Numbered from the stretch's first letter, positions 24,688 to 34,230 are shown. The stretch: 64,000 bases of DNA from Blastocatellia bacterium (GCA_016713405.1 JADJPF010000016.1:1-64000), one strand, 5' to 3'. Notes: generated by a model from the sequence alone, not told the origin. Numbers and translations: made by a program.

Positions 24688-26370
24688 ATGGAAAAACGGC
24701 CACATGAGGCACGCACAAAACAACACCGACCTAAATTACATACTAGCGAGCATGTAGAATTAGTACGTGTTTCTTTGGATGAGTTTAATTTAGCTACCTT
24801 TCCTGTTTCGGTTTTAGATAAAAAGGCGCAGCGTAGTCATGAACCATTGCAGTTTCGTGACACAATTGTAGTAGCAGGCCGACAAGTTGAACGGCATTGG
24901 AAGGTTTTCCCACACGGTGAAGAAGGTTTTCCTGGGCCCGCAGATGATGATGTATTAATGGCACTGTTTGAATTAACTAGGGAGCAAGGAGGGTCAAAGA
25001 AAATATTTTTTACCCGTTACCAGCTATGTAAAAAGCTGGGTTGGCCGCTTAATACTTTTTATTACAGCCGAATTGAGTCTAGTTTTCGCAAACTTGCCGG
25101 TATACATATTGAAGCAACTAATGCTTTTGCTGATAAGGAAAGAAAAAAGTTTATCAATATGGGTTTTTCCATCATTCAGGAATATAAGCTTTTTGATGAA
25201 ACTGCTGGGCGAGAAAAACTTTCCTATGTTCTTTGGTCAGACCGTATTGCCGCTTCAATTAGCCAAAAATTAACTAAATATTTGGATGCTAGCTTTTATT
25301 TTGAAGAGTTAGAAACGCCTTTGGAAAAACGTTTATTTCGTTACTTGGATAATCAGTTTGAACAAGGTTTAGTGCAGCTTTCCTTAAATATTAATGATCT
25401 TTGTTATGAACATTTAGGAGTTGCTCGCCGCTATCGTTATACTTCTCAGCTAATGCAAAAGTTAGAGTTACCACTACAGAAACTAGTAGAAAAAGGTTTT
25501 CTTCTTCGTTGGCGGTTAGAAGGTCAAATTCTTTGGTTAATTCGTGCAGAAGGTTTTGCAAGCCGGGTCTCTTTATCTATCCCATATAGTGAAATGTTGG
25601 CAGATATTTCACCTAGTCCCCCTGTTAGTTCTAAAGGAGAAAATTCTAATTCTCAATTAGAAGGATCTTCATCTATAGAACAAAATATAGAGCAAAAACG
25701 AACTAGAGCAAAAAAACAAGTTAAAGAAGTTAAAGAAGTTAAAGAAGTTAAGGAAGCAAAACAAGAAAACACTGTAGAAGAACCCTTAGTAGTTAAAGAA
25801 CTTTTTTCACGTGGGGTTGATATTGGTGTAGCACGAGATATTGTTAGCCGTTCACAAGGTTGTGAAAAAGATATTTTAGAAGCAATAAAATATTTTGATT
25901 CTGAATGTGAACGGGGAAAAAAATTTGATAATCCAGGAGGACTATTAGTTAGCTTAATTAGAAAATATCTACCTGCTGAACAACTACCTCCAGCACGTAG
26001 CACTAAAACTTCTACAAAATCTCCTACTAAAATAACTACAAAAAGAAGCTTAGTAGATAAGTATGAGTCTGATAACGCATCTAGTTTATTAAAAACCCGT
26101 GCAGAATTAGAATATCAAGAATATTTTATTGAAGTTGGGCGACATGCTTTTGAAGGCTTGCCACAAGTTGAGCAAAAGAAACTACTTACTAATGTACAAT
26201 CTGAGTTACAATCAGGAATAAACGCCAGTAAATATCAGAAAATGCCAGCAGAAAAATTTGTCGAACATGTTCAAACAACAGTAGAATCGCAACTAAGCCG
26301 CAAACTGGCGATAGAATTTCCAGATTGGTATCAGCAATGGTTAGTAGATCAAAAAATAAGATTTAACTAA
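24688..26370 (+). CDS. repA: replication initiator protein, RPA (RepA-like) family
   Basis: I chose the ATG at 24688 because GGAGG lies four bases upstream; the ATG at 24640 has no ribosome binding site. The 560-residue protein begins EKRPHEARTKQHRPK and has the replication initiator protein A layout: a winged-helix region with LMALFELTREQGG, FFTRYQLCKKLGWP, then YFEELETPLEKRLFRYLD. A flexible linker from about 325 contains four VKE repeats, and the C-terminal part (about 370-560) is helical. It should bind the iterons upstream, open the origin and recruit the replicative helicase. Autoregulation by the iterons is likely. Together with parAB it defines a separate replicon. Confidence 0.88.
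   Translation: MEKRPHEARTKQHRPKLHTSEHVELVRVSLDEFNLATFPVSVLDKKAQRSHEPLQFRDTIVVAGRQVERHWKVFPHGEEGFPGPADDDVLMALFELTREQGGSKKIFFTRYQLCKKLGWPLNTFYYSRIESSFRKLAGIHIEATNAFADKERKKFINMGFSIIQEYKLFDETAGREKLSYVLWSDRIAASISQKLTKYLDASFYFEELETPLEKRLFRYLDNQFEQGLVQLSLNINDLCYEHLGVARRYRYTSQLMQKLELPLQKLVEKGFLLRWRLEGQILWLIRAEGFASRVSLSIPYSEMLADISPSPPVSSKGENSNSQLEGSSSIEQNIEQKRTRAKKQVKEVKEVKEVKEAKQENTVEEPLVVKELFSRGVDIGVARDIVSRSQGCEKDILEAIKYFDSECERGKKFDNPGGLLVSLIRKYLPAEQLPPARSTKTSTKSPTKITTKRSLVDKYESDNASSLLKTRAELEYQEYFIEVGRHAFEGLPQVEQKKLLTNVQSELQSGINASKYQKMPAEKFVEHVQTTVESQLSRKLAIEFPDWYQQWLVDQKIRFN
25720..25755 (+). repeat. four 9-bp tandem repeats inside repA
   Basis: GTTAAAGAA occurs three times and GTTAAGGAA once in direct succession, encoding VKE four times in the linker of the initiator. 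The repeat keeps the frame, so copy-number changes would only alter linker length. Confidence 0.85.
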
Positions 26371-26391
26371 ATTAAAAAGGGGGGAAAGCTT

Positions 26392-28536
26392 GTGAAGAGT
26401 CAAAAAAGAAACCTTAGCAGGTTACTAATAATTTTAGGGGTGTTTTTTGCCTTAATAATAAGTTTATTTCCAGCACATTATGTTGATGCTCAACAAAATA
26501 TGAATGTGACAGTAGATTTAGCCAACACAGGTGCAGCAGATATTAGCATTTTTGGTAGGGCGGAAACTATGGCTGGGGCATCTGTAGCAGTTGGGGATCT
26601 TAATGGAGATAGAATAGATGATTTAGTTGTTGGGATGCCTAGTAGCGATGGAGGAGTTAATAGGGTTCGTTGTGGAGAAGTAAGAATATTTTTTGGTGGA
26701 GCAAATTTTCGAGGCACATTTGATTTAGCTAATAATGTTGGGGATGTGCGAATAATAGGTGCAGATGTAATTGACTTACTTGGCTCAAATGTTGGCTTAT
26801 TTGATGTTAATGCTGATGGAAGACGAGATTTAGTTATAGCGGCTCCAGGTGGAGATGGTCTTAATAATTCTCGTAATGATGCTGGGGAATTATATGCCTT
26901 TTTTGGTGGCACAGGTTTTAATTCTTCAACTATTGACTTGGCAACTGTTAGACCAGGACTTTTGGCTATAGGCCCGGTTGCTGGAGCGCAAATAGGTGCA
27001 AGTTTAGCAGGTGCTGATTTTAATGGTGATGGAAATCAAGATCTTTTAATTGGCGCACCTCTTGCAGGTCAACAAGGCAATGGGCTTGTACTAGCTTTAA
27101 GAGGTATTAGCATTGTTGGAAATCAAGTAATAGACCTTGGTGGAAGTCAAGATATAGTTTTCTCTGTAACTATTAATAGCCCTAATGCTCGTTTTGGTAC
27201 AAATGTAGCAGCAGGAGATCTAAATAGCGATGGAAGACAAGACATAGTTGTTTCTGCTCCAGGACTTACTAATAGTAGTGGGCAAGCTACAGGAGGGGTA
27301 ATAATTATTAGTGGCCCAATTTCTTTACAAAGTAATCCAAACCCAGTTACACCTAGTTTTGTAGCCTTTGGCCCAAGCATTAATTCTCGTTTTGGCGAAG
27401 GCTTATTGGTTGGGGATGTTGATGCTGACCAAATAGATGATTTAGTCATTAGTGCGCCAGGACATATGGCTAATGGACGGGCTAGTTCTGGTCAAGCCTA
27501 TGTATTTTATGGTAGTGCGCCGCTAGTTGGAACAAGAGATTTAGCTACTAGCATGGCAGATGCTTCTTTTTCAGGTGCTAATCCTGGGGATCAATTAGGT
27601 AGTGCAGTTTCAATTAATCCAGGAACACCAAATATAATTCCAAGCACTCCTCCAATGTTGTTAGCAGATATTAACCGGGATGGATTTAGAGATTTAATTA
27701 TTGGCGCACCTAATTCAACTAATCCGGCTGGACGTGCGCGAAATGGACAAGCGTTGATCTTTCTTAAAGGTGGGAATCGTTTTGAGCAAAGGGATGTGCA
27801 AATTAAACCACCAGATAGCGTAATACTTGGCCCTCGAACAGGGGATCAAATTGGTAGCCGTTTTGCTGTAGGCGATCTTAATAATGATACTATGCCAGAT
27901 TTAGTTATTACTGCCCCAGCTTCTATGGGAAATCAAGGCCGCAACAATGGCGGTGCTGTTTTTGTAGTTTCAAACTTTAATCTTAATGCTCAAGGTAATA
28001 ATCAAGCTCCTGTTTTATCAATGGTTCCAAATCAAACTGTTCCAGAAACTAGTACTGTTATGGTTGATTTTAGTGCTGTTGACCCTGATGGAACTATTAC
28101 TTTATCTGTTGACCGTCCACCTACTCCAAGCTTTGTCACCCTTCAAGATATGGGTGGTGGAAGAGGTCGTTTAATTATTTCTCCTCCAGCAGGTAGTAGA
28201 GGTAGTTTTGTTGTTGCATTACGCGCGACTGATAACGGTAATCCTCCGTTATTTGATGCCAAGAGTTTTGTTTTAACAGTAACACCACCTGCACCGATAA
28301 TTATGGCAGCAGCATTTGATGGAAAAAATCTAACTATTATTGGTTCTAGATTTGGTACAAATGCTAGAGTTCTAATTAATAATGTTGATCAATCAAAGAA
28401 AATAAAAGCTAATACGGATACTTCTATAACTGTTAAAGGTAAAGCTAAAAAACTTGGACTTGTACCAGGTAATAATACAGTTGTAGTTGTTGATTCTGCT
28501 GGCAATGCTTCACAACCTGCCATTGTAGTTTTATAA
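26392..28536 (+). CDS. secreted FG-GAP (integrin-like) beta-propeller protein
   Basis: 714 residues from a GTG start; AGGGGGG upstream supports it. A signal peptide (LIILGVFFALIISLFPAHYVDA) is followed by about seven FG-GAP repeats with calcium-binding loops such as GDLNGDRIDDLVVG, FDVNADGRRDLVIA and ADINRDGFRDLIIG. A cadherin-like or Ig-like domain (about 535-630) and a final IPT/TIG-type domain (PIIMAAAFDGKNLTIIGSRF) complete it. It is exported and probably surface-associated, perhaps in adhesion. It starts 21 bp after repA, but a role in replication is unlikely. Confidence 0.88.
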   Translation: MKSQKRNLSRLLIILGVFFALIISLFPAHYVDAQQNMNVTVDLANTGAADISIFGRAETMAGASVAVGDLNGDRIDDLVVGMPSSDGGVNRVRCGEVRIFFGGANFRGTFDLANNVGDVRIIGADVIDLLGSNVGLFDVNADGRRDLVIAAPGGDGLNNSRNDAGELYAFFGGTGFNSSTIDLATVRPGLLAIGPVAGAQIGASLAGADFNGDGNQDLLIGAPLAGQQGNGLVLALRGISIVGNQVIDLGGSQDIVFSVTINSPNARFGTNVAAGDLNSDGRQDIVVSAPGLTNSSGQATGGVIIISGPISLQSNPNPVTPSFVAFGPSINSRFGEGLLVGDVDADQIDDLVISAPGHMANGRASSGQAYVFYGSAPLVGTRDLATSMADASFSGANPGDQLGSAVSINPGTPNIIPSTPPMLLADINRDGFRDLIIGAPNSTNPAGRARNGQALIFLKGGNRFEQRDVQIKPPDSVILGPRTGDQIGSRFAVGDLNNDTMPDLVITAPASMGNQGRNNGGAVFVVSNFNLNAQGNNQAPVLSMVPNQTVPETSTVMVDFSAVDPDGTITLSVDRPPTPSFVTLQDMGGGRGRLIISPPAGSRGSFVVALRATDNGNPPLFDAKSFVLTVTPPAPIIMAAAFDGKNLTIIGSRFGTNARVLINNVDQSKKIKANTDTSITVKGKAKKLGLVPGNNTVVVVDSAGNASQPAIVVL

Positions 28537-28560
28537 AAGTTTTTTCTAAGTTTTTATGGA

Positions 28561-28597
28561 AAAAGCCTCAGTTCAATTAGCTGAGGCTTTTGTTTTT
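28561..28597 (+). terminator. rho-independent terminator of the FG-GAP gene
   Basis: AAAAGCCTCAG (28561-28571) pairs perfectly with 28581-28591, nine-base loop, followed by TGTTTTTG. It could also work for the convergent DUF1684 gene. The rest of 28598-28761 shows nothing else. Confidence 0.85.
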
Positions 28598-28761
28598 GTT
28601 GGTGATGGATTTTCCAGCATTATTAATACACTGCAATGTAAATATCGAAGATTTCTTTTCCAAATAGAAGTATAAAGATTAACAACTACAATGGCCTTTC
28701 TTATATCCACGCCGTTATTTTTCCTTTAATTATCGGAAAGTTCGTTTTTATTTACTTAAAT

Positions 28762-29745
28762 TTACTTATGTGCATCTGCTTCATCATAATGATAAGTTTT
28801 TTCTCCTGCCTCAATTTTTATTGATAAGCGATTTGGTTGAGGTGGCAAAGGACAAGTAGCATAAGCAGTAAAAGCACAAGGAGGATTTACAGTTTTATTA
28901 AAATCTAAAATAACTTTTCCATCTTTTGGAGGGTCGGTATAAAGAAAACGACCTGCTGGATAAGTCGTCTTGCCATTGGTTAAGTCTTTGAAATTAATAA
29001 AGAGCCGGCCACCGCTAGAGTTTTCTGCTTGTAACTCAAACTTTTGACCATCAATTGTAAAAACTACATAGCCTGGGCTAGTTTCTTCTGTAATATCACC
29101 TATTATGCTGGTGACAGACAAAGTTTTTGGTTGCTCATGTGGGATGAATTTTGCTTCTATACGATATTTTTCATCTGCTTCATACCAGGTTAAACCTGTG
29201 AAATGTTTGCGGAAAGGGCTGTTTTTGTCTCTTAACCTGATACCATAACGATCCCCACGATGATCTCCACGTTTAATTAAAAACATAGATAAATCATTAA
29301 TGGTTAAAATCTCTGGTTTACCGTCAACATCAGAGGTTAAAGTTAGTTCGGAAGTTAAAACGTTATCTAAAACAGAAACTTTAGCATCTTTTGTAGGTTG
29401 AAAAATGGCTTTACCCTTATTAAGCACTATTGAGCCAATATAAGCAGGAGCAGAGTCTTTTGGAAGGACTATCTGACCTTTTGGATCTGTACCTATACGA
29501 TTTTCTCCTTCAGAAAGCCAATAAAGCCCTGCAACAGCTAACCAACCTTGGTCAGACTTTAATTTGGCTTCTGTTTCAGCACGCCATTTAGAAATTTCTG
29601 CTTGATAAAGAGATTTATCCGCAGGAGTTTCAAAGCTTGTAGATGTTTTATTAATTGTCATAGAAGTAGATAGATTTATTGGAAAATTAAGAGTAGAAAG
29701 GCTTAAGCTAGTTAACAAAACTGCAAATAATATATTACGAGTCAT
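28762..29745 (-). CDS. DUF1684-family exported protein
   Basis: I chose the ATG at 29745 (MTRNILFAVLL) because TTGAGGT lies eight bases upstream; the TTG at 29760 overlaps that site. The 327-residue protein has a signal peptide and the DUF1684 hallmarks: WRAETEAKLKSDQGWL near the start, AGLYWLSEGENRIG, and the C-terminal NPPCAFTAYATCPLPPQPN block with LSIKIEAGE. The family is widespread but has no established function. It is exported. The gene is alone, convergent with the FG-GAP gene. Confidence 0.88.
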   Translation of the reverse strand: MTRNILFAVLLTSLSLSTLNFPINLSTSMTINKTSTSFETPADKSLYQAEISKWRAETEAKLKSDQGWLAVAGLYWLSEGENRIGTDPKGQIVLPKDSAPAYIGSIVLNKGKAIFQPTKDAKVSVLDNVLTSELTLTSDVDGKPEILTINDLSMFLIKRGDHRGDRYGIRLRDKNSPFRKHFTGLTWYEADEKYRIEAKFIPHEQPKTLSVTSIIGDITEETSPGYVVFTIDGQKFELQAENSSGGRLFINFKDLTNGKTTYPAGRFLYTDPPKDGKVILDFNKTVNPPCAFTAYATCPLPPQPNRLSIKIEAGEKTYHYDEADAHK

Positions 29746-30009
29746 AAGATAATACCTCAAGTTTAAGTAACTTTAATTAATAGATAATAAAATAAAATTT
29801 TAGCATAATACATTTTGAGTTAAAGCATTTAATTGCTAAATAGTTCCTGCCATAATTTTAACTCTGCACTTGAAAAATATTGGAAATACTAGTTTAATAG
29901 CTTAACTTACAGAACAAAAAATTATCTAATTTATTCTGAAGAAAAAGATAAAATCCTTTAATTTCTTAATTTTTCAAGGAAACTTCATAATTTATTTTTG
30001 GAGAAAGCA

Positions 30010-31128
30010 ATGACTCAAAAAAGCAAAACTTTGATTGTAGTGCTATTATTATTTACAATGCTAGCGTGTCAAAGACCAAGTAATATTCTGACAGAAGAAA
30101 TATTTACAACTACAGCTAAAAAACAAGTAGAAGTAGCTAAAAAACAAGCGGAGACAGTAAATCTAGTAAATACATTTAAGATAATCGACGTTAGTAGTAT
30201 AATTTTCCCTCAAGAAGAAGGTAATGCAGGTGAAATTTATTGGCCGACTTTTCAAAGACGACTTATAACTATTCCAGAAAACCAAGCTGTATTTGATAAA
30301 ATGGATGTAGTTGCTCAAGCTTTTGATAGCGAATTTAGAGCAGAGGAAAAAGCTAAAATTACCCCGCAATTATTAGAATTAGCTAAAACAGAAGCCCAAC
30401 AATTAGCAGAACTCCCAGAAATTGCAGAACTAGAAAAAGCTACTAGACTTAAAACTATGCGATTGGTAGGAGAATCTATTCCTATTGAAGAAAATATAAG
30501 TAATATTGGTTCAGCACCTATAGGACTTTTAAGAGGATATTCTTTAGCATTGTTAAGTAAGGGTTTATTAAAAGAATCAACTGGTGATAAAGTTGCTGCT
30601 GAATCAGCTATGCAAAGCGCGATTGCTTTGGGATATCATTTTGCCCAAGATGCTAACTATCTTCATTATGTTAATGGTATGTCTGTTGTTTTATCTGGGT
30701 GTTTGTCGTTAAAACAATTTTATGAAAGAGCTAATAATAATGAGAAAAAACAAGCTGTTGAAAAAATAGAAAAAGAAGTTGCTGACCAACTTGGTAATCT
30801 TAGTCAATTAACAGCAGTTGACCCAGATAAACGAAACTTTAATGTTATAGATGGATTAGGCTTTTTAGATGAAGGAGTTAGCGTTTTAGCTACTTTAGCA
30901 ACAAACGAAAATGTTGCTCCAGGAATAAGAACTAGAGCTATAATTAGCCTTTTTTCTGGCTATACTTTTCGCTATGAAATGGTAAAACGTTCTGGTAGAC
31001 CAATTGATACTGCTGAATATGCTTCTCCAAGTGATGTGCGATTACAAGCTTTAACTCAAGTTGCTTCCTCACCTAATAAAGCTTTATCACAAATGGCAAA
31101 TAATGCAAAACAAGTTTTAGAAAAATGA
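30010..31128 (+). CDS. lipoprotein of unknown function
   Basis: Start at the ATG 30010, with GGAG six bases upstream; the TTG at 29998 is rejected. The signal sequence ends in a lipobox (LLLFTMLAC), so the cysteine is expected to be lipidated and the protein anchored in a membrane. The remaining 350 residues are mainly helical with TPR-like packing (LLSKGLLKESTGDKVAAESA). No family recognised. The A5 run at 31121-31125 may be one short: with six A the frame continues about 20 residues to 31190 (KAQSNAERAKYWVEF), so the true end may be there. Confidence 0.75.
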   Translation: MTQKSKTLIVVLLLFTMLACQRPSNILTEEIFTTTAKKQVEVAKKQAETVNLVNTFKIIDVSSIIFPQEEGNAGEIYWPTFQRRLITIPENQAVFDKMDVVAQAFDSEFRAEEKAKITPQLLELAKTEAQQLAELPEIAELEKATRLKTMRLVGESIPIEENISNIGSAPIGLLRGYSLALLSKGLLKESTGDKVAAESAMQSAIALGYHFAQDANYLHYVNGMSVVLSGCLSLKQFYERANNNEKKQAVEKIEKEVADQLGNLSQLTAVDPDKRNFNVIDGLGFLDEGVSVLATLATNENVAPGIRTRAIISLFSGYTFRYEMVKRSGRPIDTAEYASPSDVRLQALTQVASSPNKALSQMANNAKQVLEK

Positions 31129-31207
31129 AGGCTCAAAGTAATGCTGAAAGAGCAAAATATTGGGTAGAATTTACTAAGCCAAAAAGTTAAAGTTTTATAT
31201 GATCATA

Positions 31208-31243
31208 AAATAACAGATACAGTTTTAGTATCTGTTATTTTTT
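31208..31243 (+). terminator. rho-independent terminator of the lipoprotein gene
   Basis: A stem with arms AATAACAGATAC-like (31208-31220) and GTATCTGTTATT-like (31228-31240), loop AGTTTTA, followed by a T run to 31243. Classic intrinsic terminator 18 bases after the extended end of the gene. Confidence 0.9.
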
Positions 31244-31349
31244 CCAAGCGTTTCAGAAATTTTACTTGCCTGTAATAAATAAGTTACACCTACTTGCTAA
31301 TCTCTAACTTCAGCTATAAATCAAATTAAAGTAGCGAAAAGTGTTTTAT

Positions 31350-31483
31350 ATCATCATAAAAATATGATGATAAGTCTGGCGTTAGATTTCTAGCGTCAGA
31401 TAAAAATTTCTTTTTATCTCACCTCCTAGATCTAGAGTTTTAAGTAGACCTTTTTTGGGCTTCACAAGAAGCCCTTTTGTTTT
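31350..31483 (+). ncRNA. candidate structured RNA or attenuator upstream of the chitinase gene
   Basis: Between two terminators there is a chain of hairpins: 31350-31357 with 31364-31371 (ATCATCAT/ATGATGAT), 31375-31386 with 31389-31400 (12 pairs, two of them G-U), 31399-31406 with 31411-31418 (GATAAAAA/TTTTTATC), then a single-stranded CACCTCCT at 31420-31427 complementary to a Shine-Dalgarno sequence, and finally the terminator 31457-31483. No family recognised. It might be an independent small RNA or a leader controlling the gene at 31591. The rest of 31244-31590 shows nothing else. Confidence 0.35.
31457..31483 (+). terminator. intrinsic terminator or attenuator
   Basis: GGGCTT (31457-31462) pairs with AAGCCC (31469-31474), loop CACAAG, followed by TTTTGTTTTT. 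It lies 108 bases before the LysM-chitinase start and would end the structured RNA described above. Confidence 0.75.
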
Positions 31484-31590
31484 TCCAGGAAAAATTAGAA
31501 AAATTTATGAAGATTTTTTTATTCTTGGATTACTTCATTTACACATCAATAAAAACTTTATCTTATCAATTTATTTCAAGGGGAAAATTT

Positions 31591-32655
31591 ATGGTGACAG
31601 GAGTTAATAATAGTAACAACTCTCAATCAATATCTAGTGCTAGTAACAATACTTATACGGTTCGTTCTGGTGATACACTTTCTGAAATAGCTGCACGTAA
31701 TAAAGTTAGTTTAAGTAATGTAATTTCTGCTAATCCACAAATAAAAAACCCTAATTTAATTTATCCAGGTCAACAAATTAATATACCTTCTCAAGCAGGG
31801 ACAGGAAATTTAGCTGGTATGTCTGTATCAAAAGCTCAATCTCCAGCAGAAAGCCCTATGGCAGGAGGTAGTTATATGGTACGTCCAGGCGATACTCTAT
31901 CTGGTATTGCTTCTCGTAGCGGAGTTGGATTAAACGACATGATGATGGCTAATCCACAAATAAAAAATCCTAATATGATTTATGTAGGTCAACAGCTTAA
32001 TATACCTGGTGGAATAGATGGAGTAACTCGTCCAAGTTCTTCATCTACTCAAAGTCGTCCAACTGCTAGTAATGAGACTAATAATTCTGCTCCTGTTAGA
32101 AATACAGGCCCAAGTGGAGATATTAAAGGTGGAGTTTCTGTTGCAGAACTAAAGCGTATTATGCCTTCGCTATCTGATGCTAAAGCACAAGCTTATTTGC
32201 CTTCCTTAAATAAAGCAATGGCTGAATTTAAGATTAATACACCAGAACGCCAAGCTGCCTTTTTAGCCCAACTTGCTCAAGAAAGTGGAGAACTAAAATA
32301 CTTTGAGGAATTAGCTAGTGGGCGTGCTTATGAAGGTCGTCGTGATTTAGGTAATACTCAACCTGGTGATGGAGTACGTTTTAAGGGTCGTGGGCCAATT
32401 CAATTAACAGGACGAGCTAATTATCGCGCTGCGGGTGCAGCATTAGGAATTGACCTAGAAAGAAACCCAACTCGCGCTTCTGATCCTGATGTAGGCTTTC
32501 GTGTTGCTGGTTGGTACTGGAATAGTCGTAACTTAAATTCTTTTGCTGACTCAAGAAATTTTGATGCTATTACCTACAGAATAAATGGCGGTTATAATGG
32601 CAAATCTGTTAGAGATATGTATTATCGACGTGCTTTAGATGTTTTAGGCGCGTAA
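31591..32655 (+). CDS. LysM-domain GH19-type chitinase/muramidase
   Basis: Start at the ATG 31591 preceded by AAGGGG; the longer TTG reading from 31477 runs through the terminator. The 354-residue protein has two LysM domains (YTVRSGDTLSEIAARNKVSL and YMVRPGDTLSGIASRSGVGL, each ending YPGQQINIP or YVGQQLNIP) that bind GlcNAc polymers, a Ser/Thr/Asn-rich linker and a C-terminal glycoside hydrolase family 19 domain (LAQLAQESGELKYFEE, RFKGRGPIQLTGRANY, WYWNSRNLN). It should cleave peptidoglycan or chitin. No clear signal peptide is seen. Role could be wall turnover or attack on other cells. Confidence 0.88.
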   Translation: MVTGVNNSNNSQSISSASNNTYTVRSGDTLSEIAARNKVSLSNVISANPQIKNPNLIYPGQQINIPSQAGTGNLAGMSVSKAQSPAESPMAGGSYMVRPGDTLSGIASRSGVGLNDMMMANPQIKNPNMIYVGQQLNIPGGIDGVTRPSSSSTQSRPTASNETNNSAPVRNTGPSGDIKGGVSVAELKRIMPSLSDAKAQAYLPSLNKAMAEFKINTPERQAAFLAQLAQESGELKYFEELASGRAYEGRRDLGNTQPGDGVRFKGRGPIQLTGRANYRAAGAALGIDLERNPTRASDPDVGFRVAGWYWNSRNLNSFADSRNFDAITYRINGGYNGKSVRDMYYRRALDVLGA

Positions 32656-32686
32656 AAGGATTTACAAAAAATTACAGAATTTATAA

Positions 32687-32716
32687 AAAGGCTATTAAGT
32701 AATTTTAATAGCCTTT
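32687..32716. terminator. bidirectional terminator
   Basis: Perfect 12-bp stem (AAAGGCTATTAA at 32687-32698 with 32705-32716) between the convergent LysM-chitinase gene and the minus-strand gene at 32743. Confidence 0.8.
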
Positions 32717-32742
32717 GTTGTTCTAAGTTGTTTTTTTATTAA

Positions 32743-33464
32743 TTATTTCCATGTTTTGCCAGAAGTAAATGGAAGTAACGCAACCTTTGTTCCTAAAGCT
32801 AGGGTCTTAAATAGTTCTGCTGTTTCTGAGCTTATTTTTACCCTTAGAAATAAAATTGTTACTACTAAATCCCCTCCAGGCAACAAACTTCCAAACCCTA
32901 ACACAGATTTAACTCCATAAGGAATTACAAAGTCTTTTTGTGCAGGAATATAGGGACTACCTAAAGCATCAGCAATAAAAAACACATTGTAAAGTTTTTC
33001 CTCTTTATCTACTAACATTGTTGGGTTTGGTTTAATTACAGAATGAACTTCTAAACCTAATTGTTTAATTAATTGTGAAATCATTGGCAGTTTAATAATC
33101 ACTGACTCGCTAGGCAGTGGTATAGCTTGATGGCCTTGAGAAAGTAGACGGGAATTCCACGAAGCTTTTTCCCCTATAGTTGCCATTAAGACTAAACAAC
33201 GAGTTTGATCTGTTATATCTTGACCAATAGGTAATTTATTTGCAAAAGTACGTAAGGACGAATCTAGGTCTTTATAAGAAAAAGTCTTATAAATACGTGC
33301 TAAAATACAAGCTTTTTTTCTGTCTCATCTGTTAACTGATGATAGAAATAACGTACTATTTGCTCTGCTCCTTCTTCCATAGATTTAGACCCAGTGGTCA
33401 ATTCTCTTAAACCGTTACGACAAGCAAGAATATCTCCAAGAGTTAGCTTATTTAAGTAATACAT
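32743..33464 (-). CDS. protein of unknown function (frame broken in an A run)
   Basis: The ATG at 33464 has GGAGG five bases upstream. The first 50 codons (MYYLNKLTLGDILACRNGL...) run into a stop near 33304 because the run of seven T at 33313-33319 (A on the coding strand) is one short; with eight, the reading joins the frame that continues to 32743 (TETEKKACILARIYKTF, LVLMATIGEKASWNSRLLS). The intact protein would be about 240 residues, soluble, with no signal peptide. The second half (FIADALGSPYIPAQKDFVIP) suggests a GAF/PAS-like alpha-beta sensor, but I do not recognise the family. The in-frame ATG at 33186 would give a 147-residue fragment. Confidence 0.65.
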
Positions 33465-33796
33465 AAAACCTCCAGATGCAAGGATTAGTTAGGGTAGGGG
33501 CCATTTGTTTATTAAATTTATTGTTAGAAAATAAAAATAATTATATATAAGCTTTAATTGGAATTATTTATGAAAAATTAGATATTTTTTGAATAAGAAA
33601 TTGTGAAAATTTTTGTCTAGATTTCTAATAACTTAGGTAGTTTTTCATTTCTCTCTTTTTAAGTCAAGATAAATAATTACTTAGCTTTAATTAGCAGATA
33701 TATATTGCAATGTTATAATTGACATTTTTTAAGAACAGTGTTTTATGTAGGTAAGAAAATTACCGTAGTATGGATAGTATAAGAAAATAGTAGTAT
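33465..33796. other. 332-bp AT-rich intergenic region
   Basis: No open frame, repeat or hairpin that I can support. It should contain the promoter of the leftward gene starting at 33464; the cupin gene's stop lies at its right edge. Confidence 0.4.
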
Positions 33797-34168
33797 CTAA
33801 ATATTTTCTAGATTTTCTAGGGTTATATCATTATGAATATTACCAGTATTTAGCGTAGATGCTGGCTCAATTAACATAACATGGCATTCTTCTTCTGCAA
33901 CTGGCAAATGTTCTACACCTTTTGGGACAATAAAAAATTCACCTTCATTAATTGTTATATCTTGCTCACGTAATTTTATTAGTAGTTTGCCTTTTATTAC
34001 TAAAAAGAGTTCATCTTCATTTTCATGAAAATGCCAAAAAAATTCACCTTTTAACTTGGCAAATTTTATTTGTTGACCATTTAGTTCTGCTGCTATTTTA
34101 GGTGTCCAATACTCACTAAATTTAGCAAACTTTTCTTTTATATTTACTACGTTAAATTTTTCTACCAT
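33797..34168 (-). CDS. small cupin-fold protein
   Basis: 123 residues forming a single cupin barrel. The metal ligands are in place: H46, H48 and E53 (WHFHENEDELF) and H87 (GVEHLPVAEE). Single-domain cupins of this type act as metal-dependent isomerases, dioxygenases or sugar-binding proteins; the substrate cannot be assigned. Cytoplasmic. It stands alone downstream of the cyclase gene on the same strand, after that gene's terminator. Confidence 0.85.
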   Translation of the reverse strand: MVEKFNVVNIKEKFAKFSEYWTPKIAAELNGQQIKFAKLKGEFFWHFHENEDELFLVIKGKLLIKLREQDITINEGEFFIVPKGVEHLPVAEEECHVMLIEPASTLNTGNIHNDITLENLENI

Positions 34169-34230
34169 TATATTTAACCTATTATTCTTAATACAAAATT
34201 TTTTTGGGCTTTCTCAATAATCAAAATAAA

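Noticed and set aside
25720..25755. Regulatory repeat
   Set aside because: The four 9-bp units are in frame within a flexible linker of repA; a coding repeat explains them.
31420..31427. Remnant of a 16S rRNA 3' end
   Set aside because: Only CACCTCCT matches; the flanking bases do not follow a 16S sequence.
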